Shown here: positions 1-6,020 of the stretch, piece by piece
Numbering within the stretch: position 1 is the stretch's first letter
Layout of the letters: each line of letters starts with the position of its first letter
Assembly: GCA_015657395.1 (NCBI GenBank)
Contig: JADLKI010000008.1
Span: forward strand, 258,432-266,573
Length of the DNA stretch: 8,142 nt
Direction of reading: 5' to 3'
DNA from: Spirochaetales bacterium
GTDB taxonomy: Bacteria > Spirochaetota > Spirochaetia > Treponematales > Rectinemataceae
The notes under the pieces: generated by a model
The model's input: the letters and a program-made list of their open reading frames with translations, nothing else
Databases searched by the model: none
Told to the model about the DNA's origin: nothing
Program-made: the position numbers and the translations under genes

Positions 1-615
1 CCCGGGCGCAAGAACGGCACGCTCACCGAGCGCGCCTCGTATGCCATCATGGAGCTGATAAGGCAAGAAAAAATCGACCTCTCCATAGACATCCACGAAG
101 CTTCGCTCATGTACCCCGTCGTGTCGACCTATGTCGCCCACGAGCGCTCATTCGACCTCGCGATGATGGCTGCGATGACGCTGACCGCCTCGAGCTTCGA
201 CATGAAGTGCGAGTCCTCCCCGAAAGGGCTCCGGGGCTTGTCGCACCGCGAATGGGGCGATTACAGCGACACGCTGGCGGTGCTCATGGAGACACCCGAG
301 CCCTTCATCGACCGAGTGGTGGGCCCCATGACCGAAGAACTCTTCACGGAAGGAAAAGACGAGTTCCTCGCCACGGCAGCGAAGCACGGCCTCACCTACA
401 CGCCCTACACCCTCGAGTTTGGGTCTCCGCTCTGGTACCGCTGTGGGCGCCATCTGTCCGGCGCCCTCGAAGCCATCAACCAGATGAACCAGTTCTTCCC
501 CGAAAAGGAAGTCATCGTGGAGTGGCCGACCTATGAAGAGCTCAAGGAACACGACTGCGGATACTTCTTCCACGACCCCGCCAAGGCCGACTCAAACCTC
601 GTGTTCAAGATTTGA
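1..615 (+). CDS. M14-type zinc carboxypeptidase / acyl-amino-acid deacylase, C-terminal part (5' end outside window)
   Basis: The reading frame is open to the left edge, so the visible 204 residues are the C-terminal part of a longer protein; the first ATG, at 49, is not the true start. Seen: a beta-strand motif S-I-D-I-H-E-A, with its His codon at 94-96. It matches the third zinc ligand of the M14 / succinylglutamate desuccinylase-aspartoacylase fold (usually D-L/I-H-x). A later T-L-E-F-G motif, Glu codon 415-417, sits where the catalytic Glu of that fold belongs. The H-x-x-E ligand pair would lie upstream of the window. The opening residues P-G-R-x-N-G-T-L-T-E-R resemble the segment between the zinc sites in deacylase-like members. 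Family knowledge: these enzymes hydrolyse a C-terminal peptide bond or an N-acyl group with one zinc. I infer a role in peptide or acyl-amino-acid catabolism, in keeping with the C69 dipeptidase 76 bases downstream. The exact substrate and the presence of a signal peptide cannot be judged. Confidence 0.7.
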   Translation, partial: PGRKNGTLTERASYAIMELIRQEKIDLSIDIHEASLMYPVVSTYVAHERSFDLAMMAAMTLTASSFDMKCESSPKGLRGLSHREWGDYSDTLAVLMETPEPFIDRVVGPMTEELFTEGKDEFLATAAKHGLTYTPYTLEFGSPLWYRCGRHLSGALEAINQMNQFFPEKEVIVEWPTYEELKEHDCGYFFHDPAKADSNLVFKI

Positions 616-632
616 GATGAAATGCTTTCCGG

Positions 633-649
633 TGCGGCCGGAGGCCGCA
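633..649. repeat. Perfect 7-bp inverted repeat between the M14 and C69 genes
   Basis: TGCGGCC, three bases, then GGCCGCA form a perfect GC-rich hairpin 17 bases after the M14 stop. On the + strand it is followed by a run of A (652-659), not T, and on the - strand the T run precedes it, so it is not a standard intrinsic terminator in either direction. It may be an mRNA-stabilising or processing hairpin between two co-transcribed genes. Confidence 0.5.
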
Positions 650-691
650 TGAAAAAAAATCCGGGGGAGACCCCAACAAAGGAGCGCACAT

Positions 692-2296
692 ATGAAGAAA
701 CTGGTAGTGCTGCTGCTGGCAGCAGCATTCCTCGCGAACGCGGGATCGGCTTTTGCGTGCACGATCGTCGGCGTCGGCGTCGATGCGACTGTCGACGGCT
801 CAACGATCGTCACCCACAACGACGATTCCACGGGAGCGGATTTCCGCCTGTGGATCACCCCGGGGCAGGAGTGGCCTGCGGGATCGACTCGCGACCTCGT
901 CGTCGACTCGCACAACTACGGCGACTTCGGCAAGTATCCTGAAGTAAAGGACTATGGTAATGGCATGGTAGTGGCCCAGATACCGCAGGCCGCCAAGACC
1001 TATGCCTATTTCCATTCCCGCTATTCCTTCATCAACGAGAAAGGTGTGGCGATGGGTGAGAGCACCTTCAACTTCGACAAGTCGACCGACCTCCGCAAAA
1101 AGACGTACAATCTTATCTTCGGAAGCAACACGGGCCTGATCGATTGCTGGAACGCCCAGGACATCGCTCTCGAGCGGGCTTCCACCGCCAGAGAGGCCAT
1201 CCAGGTCATGGGCGATCTCGTCCAGAAGTACGGCTGGAAAGACCCGGGCGAGACGATGGATGTCGCCGACGGCAAGGAAGTCTGGATCGCCGAGTTCTAC
1301 GGGCTCGATCTCTGGGCCGCCGTCCGCATTCCCTCGAACGCCTTCTTCGTCGCCGCGAACAGGGCGCGTATCGACCACATCGACTTCAACGACCACGAAA
1401 ACTATATGTACTCGCCGAACCTGAAGAGCTTCGCCGAAGAGAACGGCCTCTGGTCGGAAGCCTCGGGCATCCCCTTCTCCCCGGCGGAGATCTACGCCCC
1501 CTTCGATGGCGCCTACAGCACCCGCCGCGAGTGGAGAGCCCTTGACCTCGTCGCGCCCTCACTGAAGCTCGACCCGAACGCGAAGCGCTTCCCGCTCTGG
1601 GTAATCCCCGAAAAGAAGCTCTCCGTGCAGGACATCCTCGAGATCTGCGGCGACTACTACAAAGGGACTCCCTACGACCTCTCTCTCACCCCCGAGGCCG
1701 GCCCCTACGGCGACGCTCTGAACCCCTACCACAAGGAGCGGTCGATCAACCTGTTCAGGACCTGCTACGTGATGATCGCCAATGTGAAATCCTGGCTGCC
1801 CGACCCGGCGAAATGCCTCGTGTGGTACGGCTACGGTGCGGCCGATACGACCTACATCACGCCACTCTGGCCGTCCATGAAGGAACTTCCCGAGCTCTAC
1901 AGAACCGGCAGCCGCTATGAGGAATTCCGGCGGGATTCGGGATGGTGGACGAACTCCTACGTCCAGCAGACGGCAAGGACCAACTACCAGAGCGCAGTGA
2001 AGGAGATCCACGACTTCCGCAACCCGAGGCTCGCTACCCTGTACACGGTCACGGACGAGATCCAGAAAACCGCCGCGAACCTGATCAGCCAGGGCAATGA
2101 AAAGGAAGCCGTCGACCTCATCTCTTCCTTCGCCTATACCACCGCCGTGAAGTGGCACGACGACTGGCTGAAGTTCGGCGACGAACTGTACGGGACGTAC
2201 ATGTGGGGCTACAAGGACATGAAGGCCCAGGCGCCGAAGGGCTGGTGGGCAGACATCCTGCAGAACGCGCCGACCAACCCCGTGCCGTTCAAATAA
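692..2296 (+). CDS. Exported C69-family (PepD-like) dipeptidase, Ntn-hydrolase with N-terminal Cys nucleophile
   Basis: 534 residues. A signal peptide covers about residues 1-22 (M-K-K, then a Leu/Ala-rich core ending G-S-A-F-A), immediately followed by Cys23 in C-T-I-V-G-V-G. In family C69 the mature N-terminal Cys is the nucleophile, so cleavage at Ala22-Cys23 would both export and activate the enzyme. The following D-G-S-T-I-V-T-H-N-D-D (residues 35-45) is the usual conserved block after the nucleophile. The length is close to other C69 members. The start is supported by AAAGGAG at 678-684, seven bases before the ATG. Family members cleave dipeptides with broad specificity; here the site would be periplasmic or extracellular. 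The -3 to -1 residues A-F-A do not make a good lipobox, so a lipoprotein is less likely. It probably belongs to one transcription unit with the M14-type gene upstream. The family assignment is firm; substrate range is inference. Confidence 0.88.
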   Translation: MKKLVVLLLAAAFLANAGSAFACTIVGVGVDATVDGSTIVTHNDDSTGADFRLWITPGQEWPAGSTRDLVVDSHNYGDFGKYPEVKDYGNGMVVAQIPQAAKTYAYFHSRYSFINEKGVAMGESTFNFDKSTDLRKKTYNLIFGSNTGLIDCWNAQDIALERASTAREAIQVMGDLVQKYGWKDPGETMDVADGKEVWIAEFYGLDLWAAVRIPSNAFFVAANRARIDHIDFNDHENYMYSPNLKSFAEENGLWSEASGIPFSPAEIYAPFDGAYSTRREWRALDLVAPSLKLDPNAKRFPLWVIPEKKLSVQDILEICGDYYKGTPYDLSLTPEAGPYGDALNPYHKERSINLFRTCYVMIANVKSWLPDPAKCLVWYGYGAADTTYITPLWPSMKELPELYRTGSRYEEFRRDSGWWTNSYVQQTARTNYQSAVKEIHDFRNPRLATLYTVTDEIQKTAANLISQGNEKEAVDLISSFAYTTAVKWHDDWLKFGDELYGTYMWGYKDMKAQAPKGWWADILQNAPTNPVPFK

Positions 2297-2300
2297 TACT

Positions 2301-2333
2301 GGTGTGAGGCCACACTCGCTGTGGCTTCGCACC
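2301..2333 (+). repeat. Long hairpin just after the C69 gene (14-bp stem, 5-base loop)
   Basis: Arms 2301-2314 and 2320-2333 pair over 14 positions, with two G-T wobbles and loop CTCGC. It begins four bases after the C69 stop and lacks a following T run, so it may act as a 3'-end stabiliser or as part of a compound terminator with the next hairpin rather than as a simple intrinsic terminator. Confidence 0.6.
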
Positions 2334-2337
2334 TGTT

Positions 2338-2377
2338 CGGCCGCCGCCGTTTCCGATCGTCGAAATTGCGGCGGCCG
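2338..2377 (+). repeat. Second hairpin, perfect 10-bp GC stem (possible terminator of the C69 unit)
   Basis: CGGCCGCCGC (2338-2347) and GCGGCGGCCG (2368-2377) are perfect reverse complements around a 20-base loop. The loop itself contains TTTC and GAAA arms around CGATCG, so the stem could extend. Only a short T stretch (ATTTGT) follows. It lies five bases after the first hairpin. Confidence 0.55.
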
Positions 2378-2423
2378 ATTTGTCGTGGGAGAGCGCTCAT
2401 TGTAAAAGCGAAAAACCATTTCG

Positions 2424-2459
2424 GCGGGTTGTCGGGCGGTCCGTCCAGCCGCTTTTCTT
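2424..2459 (+). terminator. Possible intrinsic terminator downstream of the C69 gene
   Basis: GCGG-g-TTG (2424-2431) can pair with CAGCCGC (2446-2452), with one bulge and one wobble. The stem is followed directly by TTTTCTT (2453-2459), the only hairpin-plus-T-run arrangement in this gap on the + strand. An outer AAAAGCG (2404-2410) can also pair with CGCTTTT (2450-2456). The stem is imperfect, so this is a weak call. Confidence 0.35.
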
Positions 2460-2704
2460 AATGTCAATATATCAAATCTGAGAAAGGCGGCATTGATCCG
2501 CCGGGCGCCCATGACTGGCTTTTCGCCCAAGTTGTCCGCTGTAAAACGACATATAGTTGTTGATCATATTCATCCGAACAAGAGTGCATCAATTCAGATA
2601 AACTACTAACAATATCAATTCTCACTAAAAAATCACCATTCACGGGAAGCTATAGTATACTAAGATGGAGCGTGCAGGGGGCAATTCAGAAGGAGGAAGA
2701 AGAA
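2460..2704. other. Intergenic stretch at the GC-rich to AT-rich transition, no intact gene
   Basis: No credible coding region on either strand. The composition changes from GC-rich (small hairpin GGCGG/CCGCC at 2486-2502) to AT-rich from about 2535. ATCAATTC occurs twice (2588-2595 and 2614-2621), 26 bases apart. GATAAACTACTA (2597-2608) recurs once at 5618-5629 on the far side of the exporter operon. I take about 2535 as the approximate left edge of the foreign-looking block. Confidence 0.45.
2651..2661 (+). promoter_or_regulatory. Possible -10 element upstream of the HTH-like fragment
   Basis: Overlapping TATAGT (2651-2656) and TATACT (2656-2661) each match five of six bases of the TATAAT consensus. 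The best-spaced -35, TCACCA at 2633-2638, is poor. It lies upstream of a clear Shine-Dalgarno AAGGAGGAAG and the HTH fragment. It may be a relic promoter that now reads into the exporter operon, since nothing better is visible closer to 3025. Confidence 0.28.
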
Positions 2705-2750
2705 GTGCCTGGCGAACCCGAAAAAATGGTCTAGCCTTGAGGAGATTGAA
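2705..2750 (+). pseudogene. Fragment resembling the start of a small excisionase-like HTH protein (frameshifted)
   Basis: A GTG at 2705 follows the Shine-Dalgarno AAGGAGGAAG (2690-2699) and reads V-P-G-E-P-E-K-M-V-stop. One frame over, 2727-2750 reads W-S-S-L-E-E-I-E-stop. Joined by a single-base shift near 2728 they give K-M-W-S-S-L-E-E-I-E. This resembles the opening of small MerR/excisionase-type helix-turn-helix proteins (typically W-x-S-L-E/D-E-I-A-x-Y-L-G-V) that often sit directly upstream of helicase/methylase genes in restriction-type loci. Only about 16 residues remain; the recognition helix and wing are absent. The match is from memory and is very short, so chance similarity is possible. 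Support comes from its position just before the helicase remnant. Confidence 0.35.
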
Positions 2751-2796
2751 TAAATGAATAGAGATCGTTGCGCACCGCCCAAGCGGGAAAAAACGC

Positions 2797-3023
2797 ATGG
2801 AAATTCTTGACAACGTAAACAGTACGCTCAAGGACGATTTGGCGGTGACGATATCGAAGGGAGACAAGCTCTCGATTGCCGCAGTCTGTTTTTCGATATA
2901 CGCCTACGCCTAGAGGTTAAGCTCCGCAATGAATTGACCCAGAAGGCGATTGCCCGCGAATGTGCGAAATGGATACGGGAAAAAGTGCTCTTCATATGTA
3001 GTAGAAAAAAAGGAGTAGAGTAG
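2797..3023 (+). pseudogene. Remnant of the N-terminal part of a PLD-domain/SNF2-type helicase, internally deleted and frameshifted
   Basis: From ATG 2797 the frame reads 38 codons to TAG at 2911, beginning M-E-I-L-D-N-V-N-S-T-L-K-D-D-L-A-V-T and continuing K-G-D-K-L-S-I-A-A-V-C-F-S-I-Y-A-Y. From 2913, in a different frame, it reads E-V-K-L-R-N-E-L-T-Q-K-A-I-A-R-E-C-A-K-W-I-R-E-K-V, then loses similarity near 2993 and stops at 3021. I recognise both pieces as two parts of one N-terminal domain in large helicases. These carry a PLD-like nuclease domain before the DEAD/SNF2 motor and occur beside DNA methylases in defence islands. In intact members roughly 45-60 residues, including a Tyr/Arg-rich stretch, separate the two pieces, so I infer an internal deletion near 2908. 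No helicase motor motifs remain. The remnant ends two bases before the exporter ATPase start, and its tail supplies that gene's Shine-Dalgarno. The family match is from memory; a translated search would settle it. Confidence 0.6.
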
Positions 3024-3024
3024 T

Positions 3025-4008
3025 TTGGAGTCAGTAATTAGCTTAGATCAGGTTAGTAAAACCTATAAGGTAAAACAGCAGATAGATAAGCCCTTTTGGC
3101 AAAGGCTGCTGTCCACCAAGACCTATCGCTCAGTCGAGGCTGTCAAGAACATCTCATTTCAAGTTGAGGCGGGGGAATCAGTCGGTCTCATCGGTAATAA
3201 TGGCGCCGGTAAATCCACGTTGATCAAAATGATGACTGGCATTTTATACCCTAATTCAGGGGATATTAAAGTGCTTGGGAGAAACCCGTTTGATGAACGA
3301 ACGAAAAACAATCAGGAAATCGGGGTCGTCTTCGGCCAAAGAACCCAATTGAAATGGGATCTGTCGCCGATTGAGTCGTTCAAGCTCCTTAAAACCATCT
3401 ATACGATAGACGATGCAACATACGCGCAGAACATGGGGTTTTTTGTCGATCTCTTTGACATGAAGAACTTCATCTCTCAGCCCGTGCGAACACTCAGCCT
3501 GGGGCAACGCATGAAATGCGAAATCGCAGCGGCGTTTCTGCATAATCCTTCTCTCGTTTTTCTGGATGAACCAAGTATCGGGCTGGATGTCTTTAGCAAG
3601 GAAGCCATCAGCGATTTTCTGATAGAAATGAAGCGGGGAAAAATAACCATCATTTTAACGACGCATGATCTGGAGGAAATTGAGAGGGTTTGTGACAGGG
3701 CGCTTGTGATAGACGAGGGGCAGCTGATCCTGGAAGATCGCGTCGACCACCTTCTGCAGTTATATAACCGTGAAAAAAACATCACGTTTACACTTAAAAA
3801 CAGAGAAGCTGTTAAAATCAAGACTCCCCAGGCATTCGATATCAGCTATGCGGAATATAGGATTGAAGTTCATAAAGTACCGGGAGAAGATATCCAGCTT
3901 GTCACGAATCAAGTGATGCAAGAAAATCAAATTGTTGATATGAGTATTTCCGGGTTCAACCTGACCCAGATCATCAAAAAGTATCTGGAAGATCGTCAGG
4001 ATGCGTAG
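3025..4008 (+). CDS. ABC-2 exporter ATPase subunit (COG4586 type)
   Basis: 327 residues; the nucleotide-binding subunit that powers the two permeases encoded next. Seen in order: Walker A G-N-N-G-A-G-K-S-T (57-65); Q-loop in F-G-Q-R-T-Q-L-K-W-D-L (Gln105), a sequence characteristic of COG4586 ATPases; signature L-S-L-G-Q-R-M-K (157-164); Walker B L-V-F-L-D-E-P (177-183) with catalytic Glu182; H-loop T-T-H-D (His214). All catalytic elements are intact. The C-terminal region, about 240-327, is the extra domain seen in this group. The start is a TTG: AAGGAG at 3010-3015 lies nine bases upstream, and an in-frame stop at 3016 rules out any earlier start. The 3' end overlaps the next gene by eight bases. 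The related Synechocystis transporter exports methyl viologen, but the natural substrate of most members is unknown. Composition is clearly AT-richer than the flanking C69 and PAP2 genes. Confidence 0.92.
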   Translation: MESVISLDQVSKTYKVKQQIDKPFWQRLLSTKTYRSVEAVKNISFQVEAGESVGLIGNNGAGKSTLIKMMTGILYPNSGDIKVLGRNPFDERTKNNQEIGVVFGQRTQLKWDLSPIESFKLLKTIYTIDDATYAQNMGFFVDLFDMKNFISQPVRTLSLGQRMKCEIAAAFLHNPSLVFLDEPSIGLDVFSKEAISDFLIEMKRGKITIILTTHDLEEIERVCDRALVIDEGQLILEDRVDHLLQLYNREKNITFTLKNREAVKIKTPQAFDISYAEYRIEVHKVPGEDIQLVTNQVMQENQIVDMSISGFNLTQIIKKYLEDRQDA

Positions 4009-4804
4009 AATATTGACCTATATTCGTGTCGAAGCGAAACTCGCCTTTATCTCAAAATCTACCTATCGGGCAGCAACGATTTTAAGCGCTTTGACCAACA
4101 CTTTTTTGATGATTATTTATATCTATCTATGGAAAGCCATCTGCGCCAGTTCTGATGGCGCGCTTGGCGGATATGATCTCAACGAGATGATTTTGTACAT
4201 CCTGATCGTCAAATTGCTCAAGCCACTTTATCCCTTTGGCGTAAGTCAACTTTACGGAGGGAGAGTAAAAAACGGCGATATCGCCAATTACCTTCTGAAG
4301 CCGGTGAGAATGGAATGGCAACTATTGGGCAACGCAATTGGCAAAGGCTGCTACGACTTGTTGACCAATGGCGGACCCGCTCTCATTTTGTCATTGCTCT
4401 TTGTTTCTTCATGGCCGCGCGTTACCGCATCTACTTTTTTCCTGTTATTTGCATATGTTATTAGTGCGTACGCTTTTGTTTTCGTTTTTGAACTGTGTAT
4501 CGGCGTCATAAGTTACTATACATCCAACTTATGGGGCGTAAACAAATTGAAACGTTCTGTCATGAGCTTCTTTGCCGGAGAGCTGCTGCCTTTGACTCTC
4601 TACCCGCAAGCCCTGCTAAAGATCTTGAGAATTTTGCCGTTTGCCTCGGTATATCTGGTTCCCTCCAATATTTTCATGGGCATTTCTTCAGAATTCACAC
4701 TTGTATCTTTTATCATTGTGTGGCTATTTACCTTTGTTCTTTTGACATTCTATGGTATGTTTTCGCATAAAATTACAAAAAACATCATGGTATATGGCGG
4801 CTGA
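4001..4804 (+). CDS. ABC-2 exporter permease 1 (COG4587 type)
   Basis: 267 residues, an integral membrane protein with about six hydrophobic segments, near residues 24-46, 60-78, 117-137, 143-172, 189-206 and 231-254. A basic cytoplasmic N terminus precedes the first. The loop V-K-N-G-D-I-A-N-Y-L-L-K-P-V (89-102) corresponds to the conserved R/K-x-G-x-I/F-D/A-x-L-L-x-R/K-P coupling-helix region found in both permeases of this transporter class. L-W-G-V-N-K-L-K (177-184) and the later L-P-L-T-L-Y-P segment are also typical of the COG4587 subunit. Its ATG overlaps the ATPase stop (4001-4008) and its TGA overlaps the next ATG by one base, so the three genes are translationally coupled and should form one complex. 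It presumably forms half of the substrate path. The type is clear; the substrate is not predictable from sequence. Confidence 0.85.
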   Translation: MRRILTYIRVEAKLAFISKSTYRAATILSALTNTFLMIIYIYLWKAICASSDGALGGYDLNEMILYILIVKLLKPLYPFGVSQLYGGRVKNGDIANYLLKPVRMEWQLLGNAIGKGCYDLLTNGGPALILSLLFVSSWPRVTASTFFLLFAYVISAYAFVFVFELCIGVISYYTSNLWGVNKLKRSVMSFFAGELLPLTLYPQALLKILRILPFASVYLVPSNIFMGISSEFTLVSFIIVWLFTFVLLTFYGMFSHKITKNIMVYGG

Positions 4805-5619
4805 TGGCGGAAGGGAAGCGTCCGATGAGACCAATTAAACTGCGGCGTGGCTGGGACATATTCAAAGCATATTTCTCTGTCAGTTTCAAAGAGTTGGAAA
4901 TCTATGACAAAGATTTTATCTTTGGCGTCGTCGCGATGATTATCGAATATATAGTCGGCATTCTGAGTATATTTTTCATTTTTGATTATATCGATCTGCT
5001 CAATGGCTGGTCCCTTTCAGAAATGCTTTTTCTGTATGGGTTAAATCTAATCGGCTATTCGTTATGGTCGAGCTTTTTTATAAACACAATCACGCTTCCC
5101 TATTATATTCAGCGGGGAGAATTTGACCGGCTATTGTTACGGCCTATTGCGCCTATTATCCAGGTGATGCTTGATGGATTCAATGACGACTCCTGGGGCG
5201 AATTACTGACAGGCCTTATCGTGTTCGCTATTTCCTGGATAACGTTGGATATTTCGCCCCTTTATCTATTGATCTTGCCAATCATCTTTCTCTCGTCGTG
5301 CTTGATTTATGCGGCCACCTCCATCCTTCTTTCGACCGTATCTTTTTTCACTGTGGCAAAGGCGGATGTTGCCAATCTGACCATGGAGATCAAGGAATTT
5401 GCGCAATATCCCATTTCGATTTACCCAAAGGTCTTGCAATTTATCTTTACTTTCATTTTACCGATTGCCTGCGTTTCATTTATCCCGAGTGCCGTATTGT
5501 TCGGCAAGCTATCGCCCTGGTACCTCCCCCTCATTCTAATCGGCTCTTTGCTCTTCTTTGGCATTGCAGTATATATTTGGAACAAAGGAGTTAAGCATTA
5601 TGGCAGCACAGGCACCTGA
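4804..5619 (+). CDS. ABC-2 exporter permease 2 (COG3694 type)
   Basis: 271 residues, with hydrophobic segments near 38-61, 72-92, 133-149, 151-178, 209-229 and 240-259. The loop Q-R-G-E-F-D-R-L-L-L-R-P-I (103-115) is the R-G-x-F/L-D-x-x-L-L-R-P coupling motif diagnostic of this permease class, and is a better match than in permease 1. It differs enough from permease 1 that the pair should act as a heterodimer on one ATPase dimer. The annotated ATG at 4804 shares its A with the preceding TGA. A second in-frame ATG at 4825 has a better Shine-Dalgarno, GGAAGGGAAG at 4809-4818, and would shorten the protein by seven residues; either start is possible. It is the last gene of the operon. No terminator with a T run follows clearly on this strand, although a short CCCCTTTTT stretch lies at 5641-5649. 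Confidence 0.85.
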   Translation: MAEGKRPMRPIKLRRGWDIFKAYFSVSFKELEIYDKDFIFGVVAMIIEYIVGILSIFFIFDYIDLLNGWSLSEMLFLYGLNLIGYSLWSSFFINTITLPYYIQRGEFDRLLLRPIAPIIQVMLDGFNDDSWGELLTGLIVFAISWITLDISPLYLLILPIIFLSSCLIYAATSILLSTVSFFTVAKADVANLTMEIKEFAQYPISIYPKVLQFIFTFILPIACVSFIPSAVLFGKLSPWYLPLILIGSLLFFGIAVYIWNKGVKHYGSTGT

Positions 5620-5666
5620 TAAACTACTACAGCCAATGCTCCCCTTTTTATACACACGCCCCCGGA

Positions 5667-5685
5667 TTCTACACTAGTTCTACAC
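5667..5685. repeat. Tandem TTCTACAC repeat, 11-bp period
   Basis: TTCTACAC occurs at 5667-5674 and 5678-5685, separated by TAG, so the copies lie one helical turn apart. The stretch 5620-5805 between the exporter operon and the tRNA terminator holds no gene. The repeat could be a binding-site pair or an insertion scar; nothing nearby decides. Confidence 0.35.
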
Positions 5686-5805
5686 AAAAAAGGTAAACTA
5701 ATGTAAAGCGTTCGTCAGGGGAGTAAAATGCCGAAAAACGGGCAAGACAGAAATATTATTGACGATCAAGGGCTATAATAGAGAACACATCTGACTTGCA
5801 AGGAC

Positions 5806-5828
5806 AAAAAAGCGCCTTTTTAGGCGCT
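5806..5828 (-). terminator. Intrinsic terminator of the tRNA-Leu gene
   Basis: Read on the - strand: AGCGCCT, loop AAAA, AGGCGCT, then TTTTT. The 7-bp stem is perfect and the T run (5810-5806) is immediate. It begins six bases after the tRNA 3' end. Confidence 0.85.
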
Positions 5829-5833
5829 AAATT

Positions 5834-5916
5834 TGCCGGCAGTGGGACTTGAACCCACACGCCCTCGCGAGCAGCAGATTTTGAGTCTACCGTGTATGCC
5901 ATTTCACCATGCCGGC
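5834..5916 (-). tRNA. tRNA-Leu (anticodon CAA)
   Basis: 83 bases on the - strand, folding as a complete class II tRNA. Acceptor stem GCCGGCA/TGCCGGC with discriminator A; D arm GTG/CAC; anticodon stem GTAGA/TCTGC with one G-T pair, around loop CTCAAAA, giving anticodon CAA for the UUG codon. The long variable arm GCTC-GCGA-GGGC is typical of tRNA-Leu. T arm GTGGG/CCCAC with loop TTCAAGT. The terminal CCA is not encoded (AAT follows the discriminator), so it must be added by CCA-adding enzyme. The 3' end points toward the low-GC exporter block. Confidence 0.95.
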
Positions 5917-5940
5917 AAAACTGGGATGAAAACTCGGCGT

Positions 5941-5970
5941 ATTTTGCCGCAGGAAGTGCGCACAAGTCAA
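5941..5970 (-). promoter_or_regulatory. Probable promoter of tRNA-Leu
   Basis: On the - strand TTGACT (5970-5965; five of six matches to the -35 consensus) is followed after 18 bases by CAAAAT (5946-5941; four of six matches to -10). The predicted start lies near 5934, giving a leader of about 18 bases before the mature tRNA. Confidence 0.5.
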
Positions 5971-6020
5971 GGCCGCGCATCGCCTCAAAGATTATGCTGT
6001 ACTTCTGGGGCTCTTTCAAC

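Noticed and set aside
1559..2530. Long open frame on the - strand (323 codons) opposite the C69 gene
   Set aside because: It is antisense to a firmly identified gene in GC-rich DNA, where long shadow frames are expected; the predicted product is Arg/Val-rich and shows no recognisable motif.
2807..2835. Perfect TTGACA inside the helicase remnant as an exporter promoter
   Set aside because: No -10-like hexamer lies 15-19 bases downstream, and the sequence is explained by conserved Leu-Asp-Asn codons of the remnant.
2640..2867. 75-codon - strand frame across the remnant region
   Set aside because: No ribosome site or recognisable similarity; it overlaps the + strand remnants, which explain the sequence better.
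2297..3024. CRISPR array, riboswitch or attachment-site copy in the large gap
   Set aside because: No regularly spaced repeats, no recognisable riboswitch core and no copy of the tRNA-Leu 3' end were visible.
5759..5779. TTGACG and TATAAT on the + strand as a promoter
   Set aside because: The two hexamers are individually good but only nine bases apart, too close for a standard sigma-70 promoter, and no + strand gene follows before the antisense tRNA.
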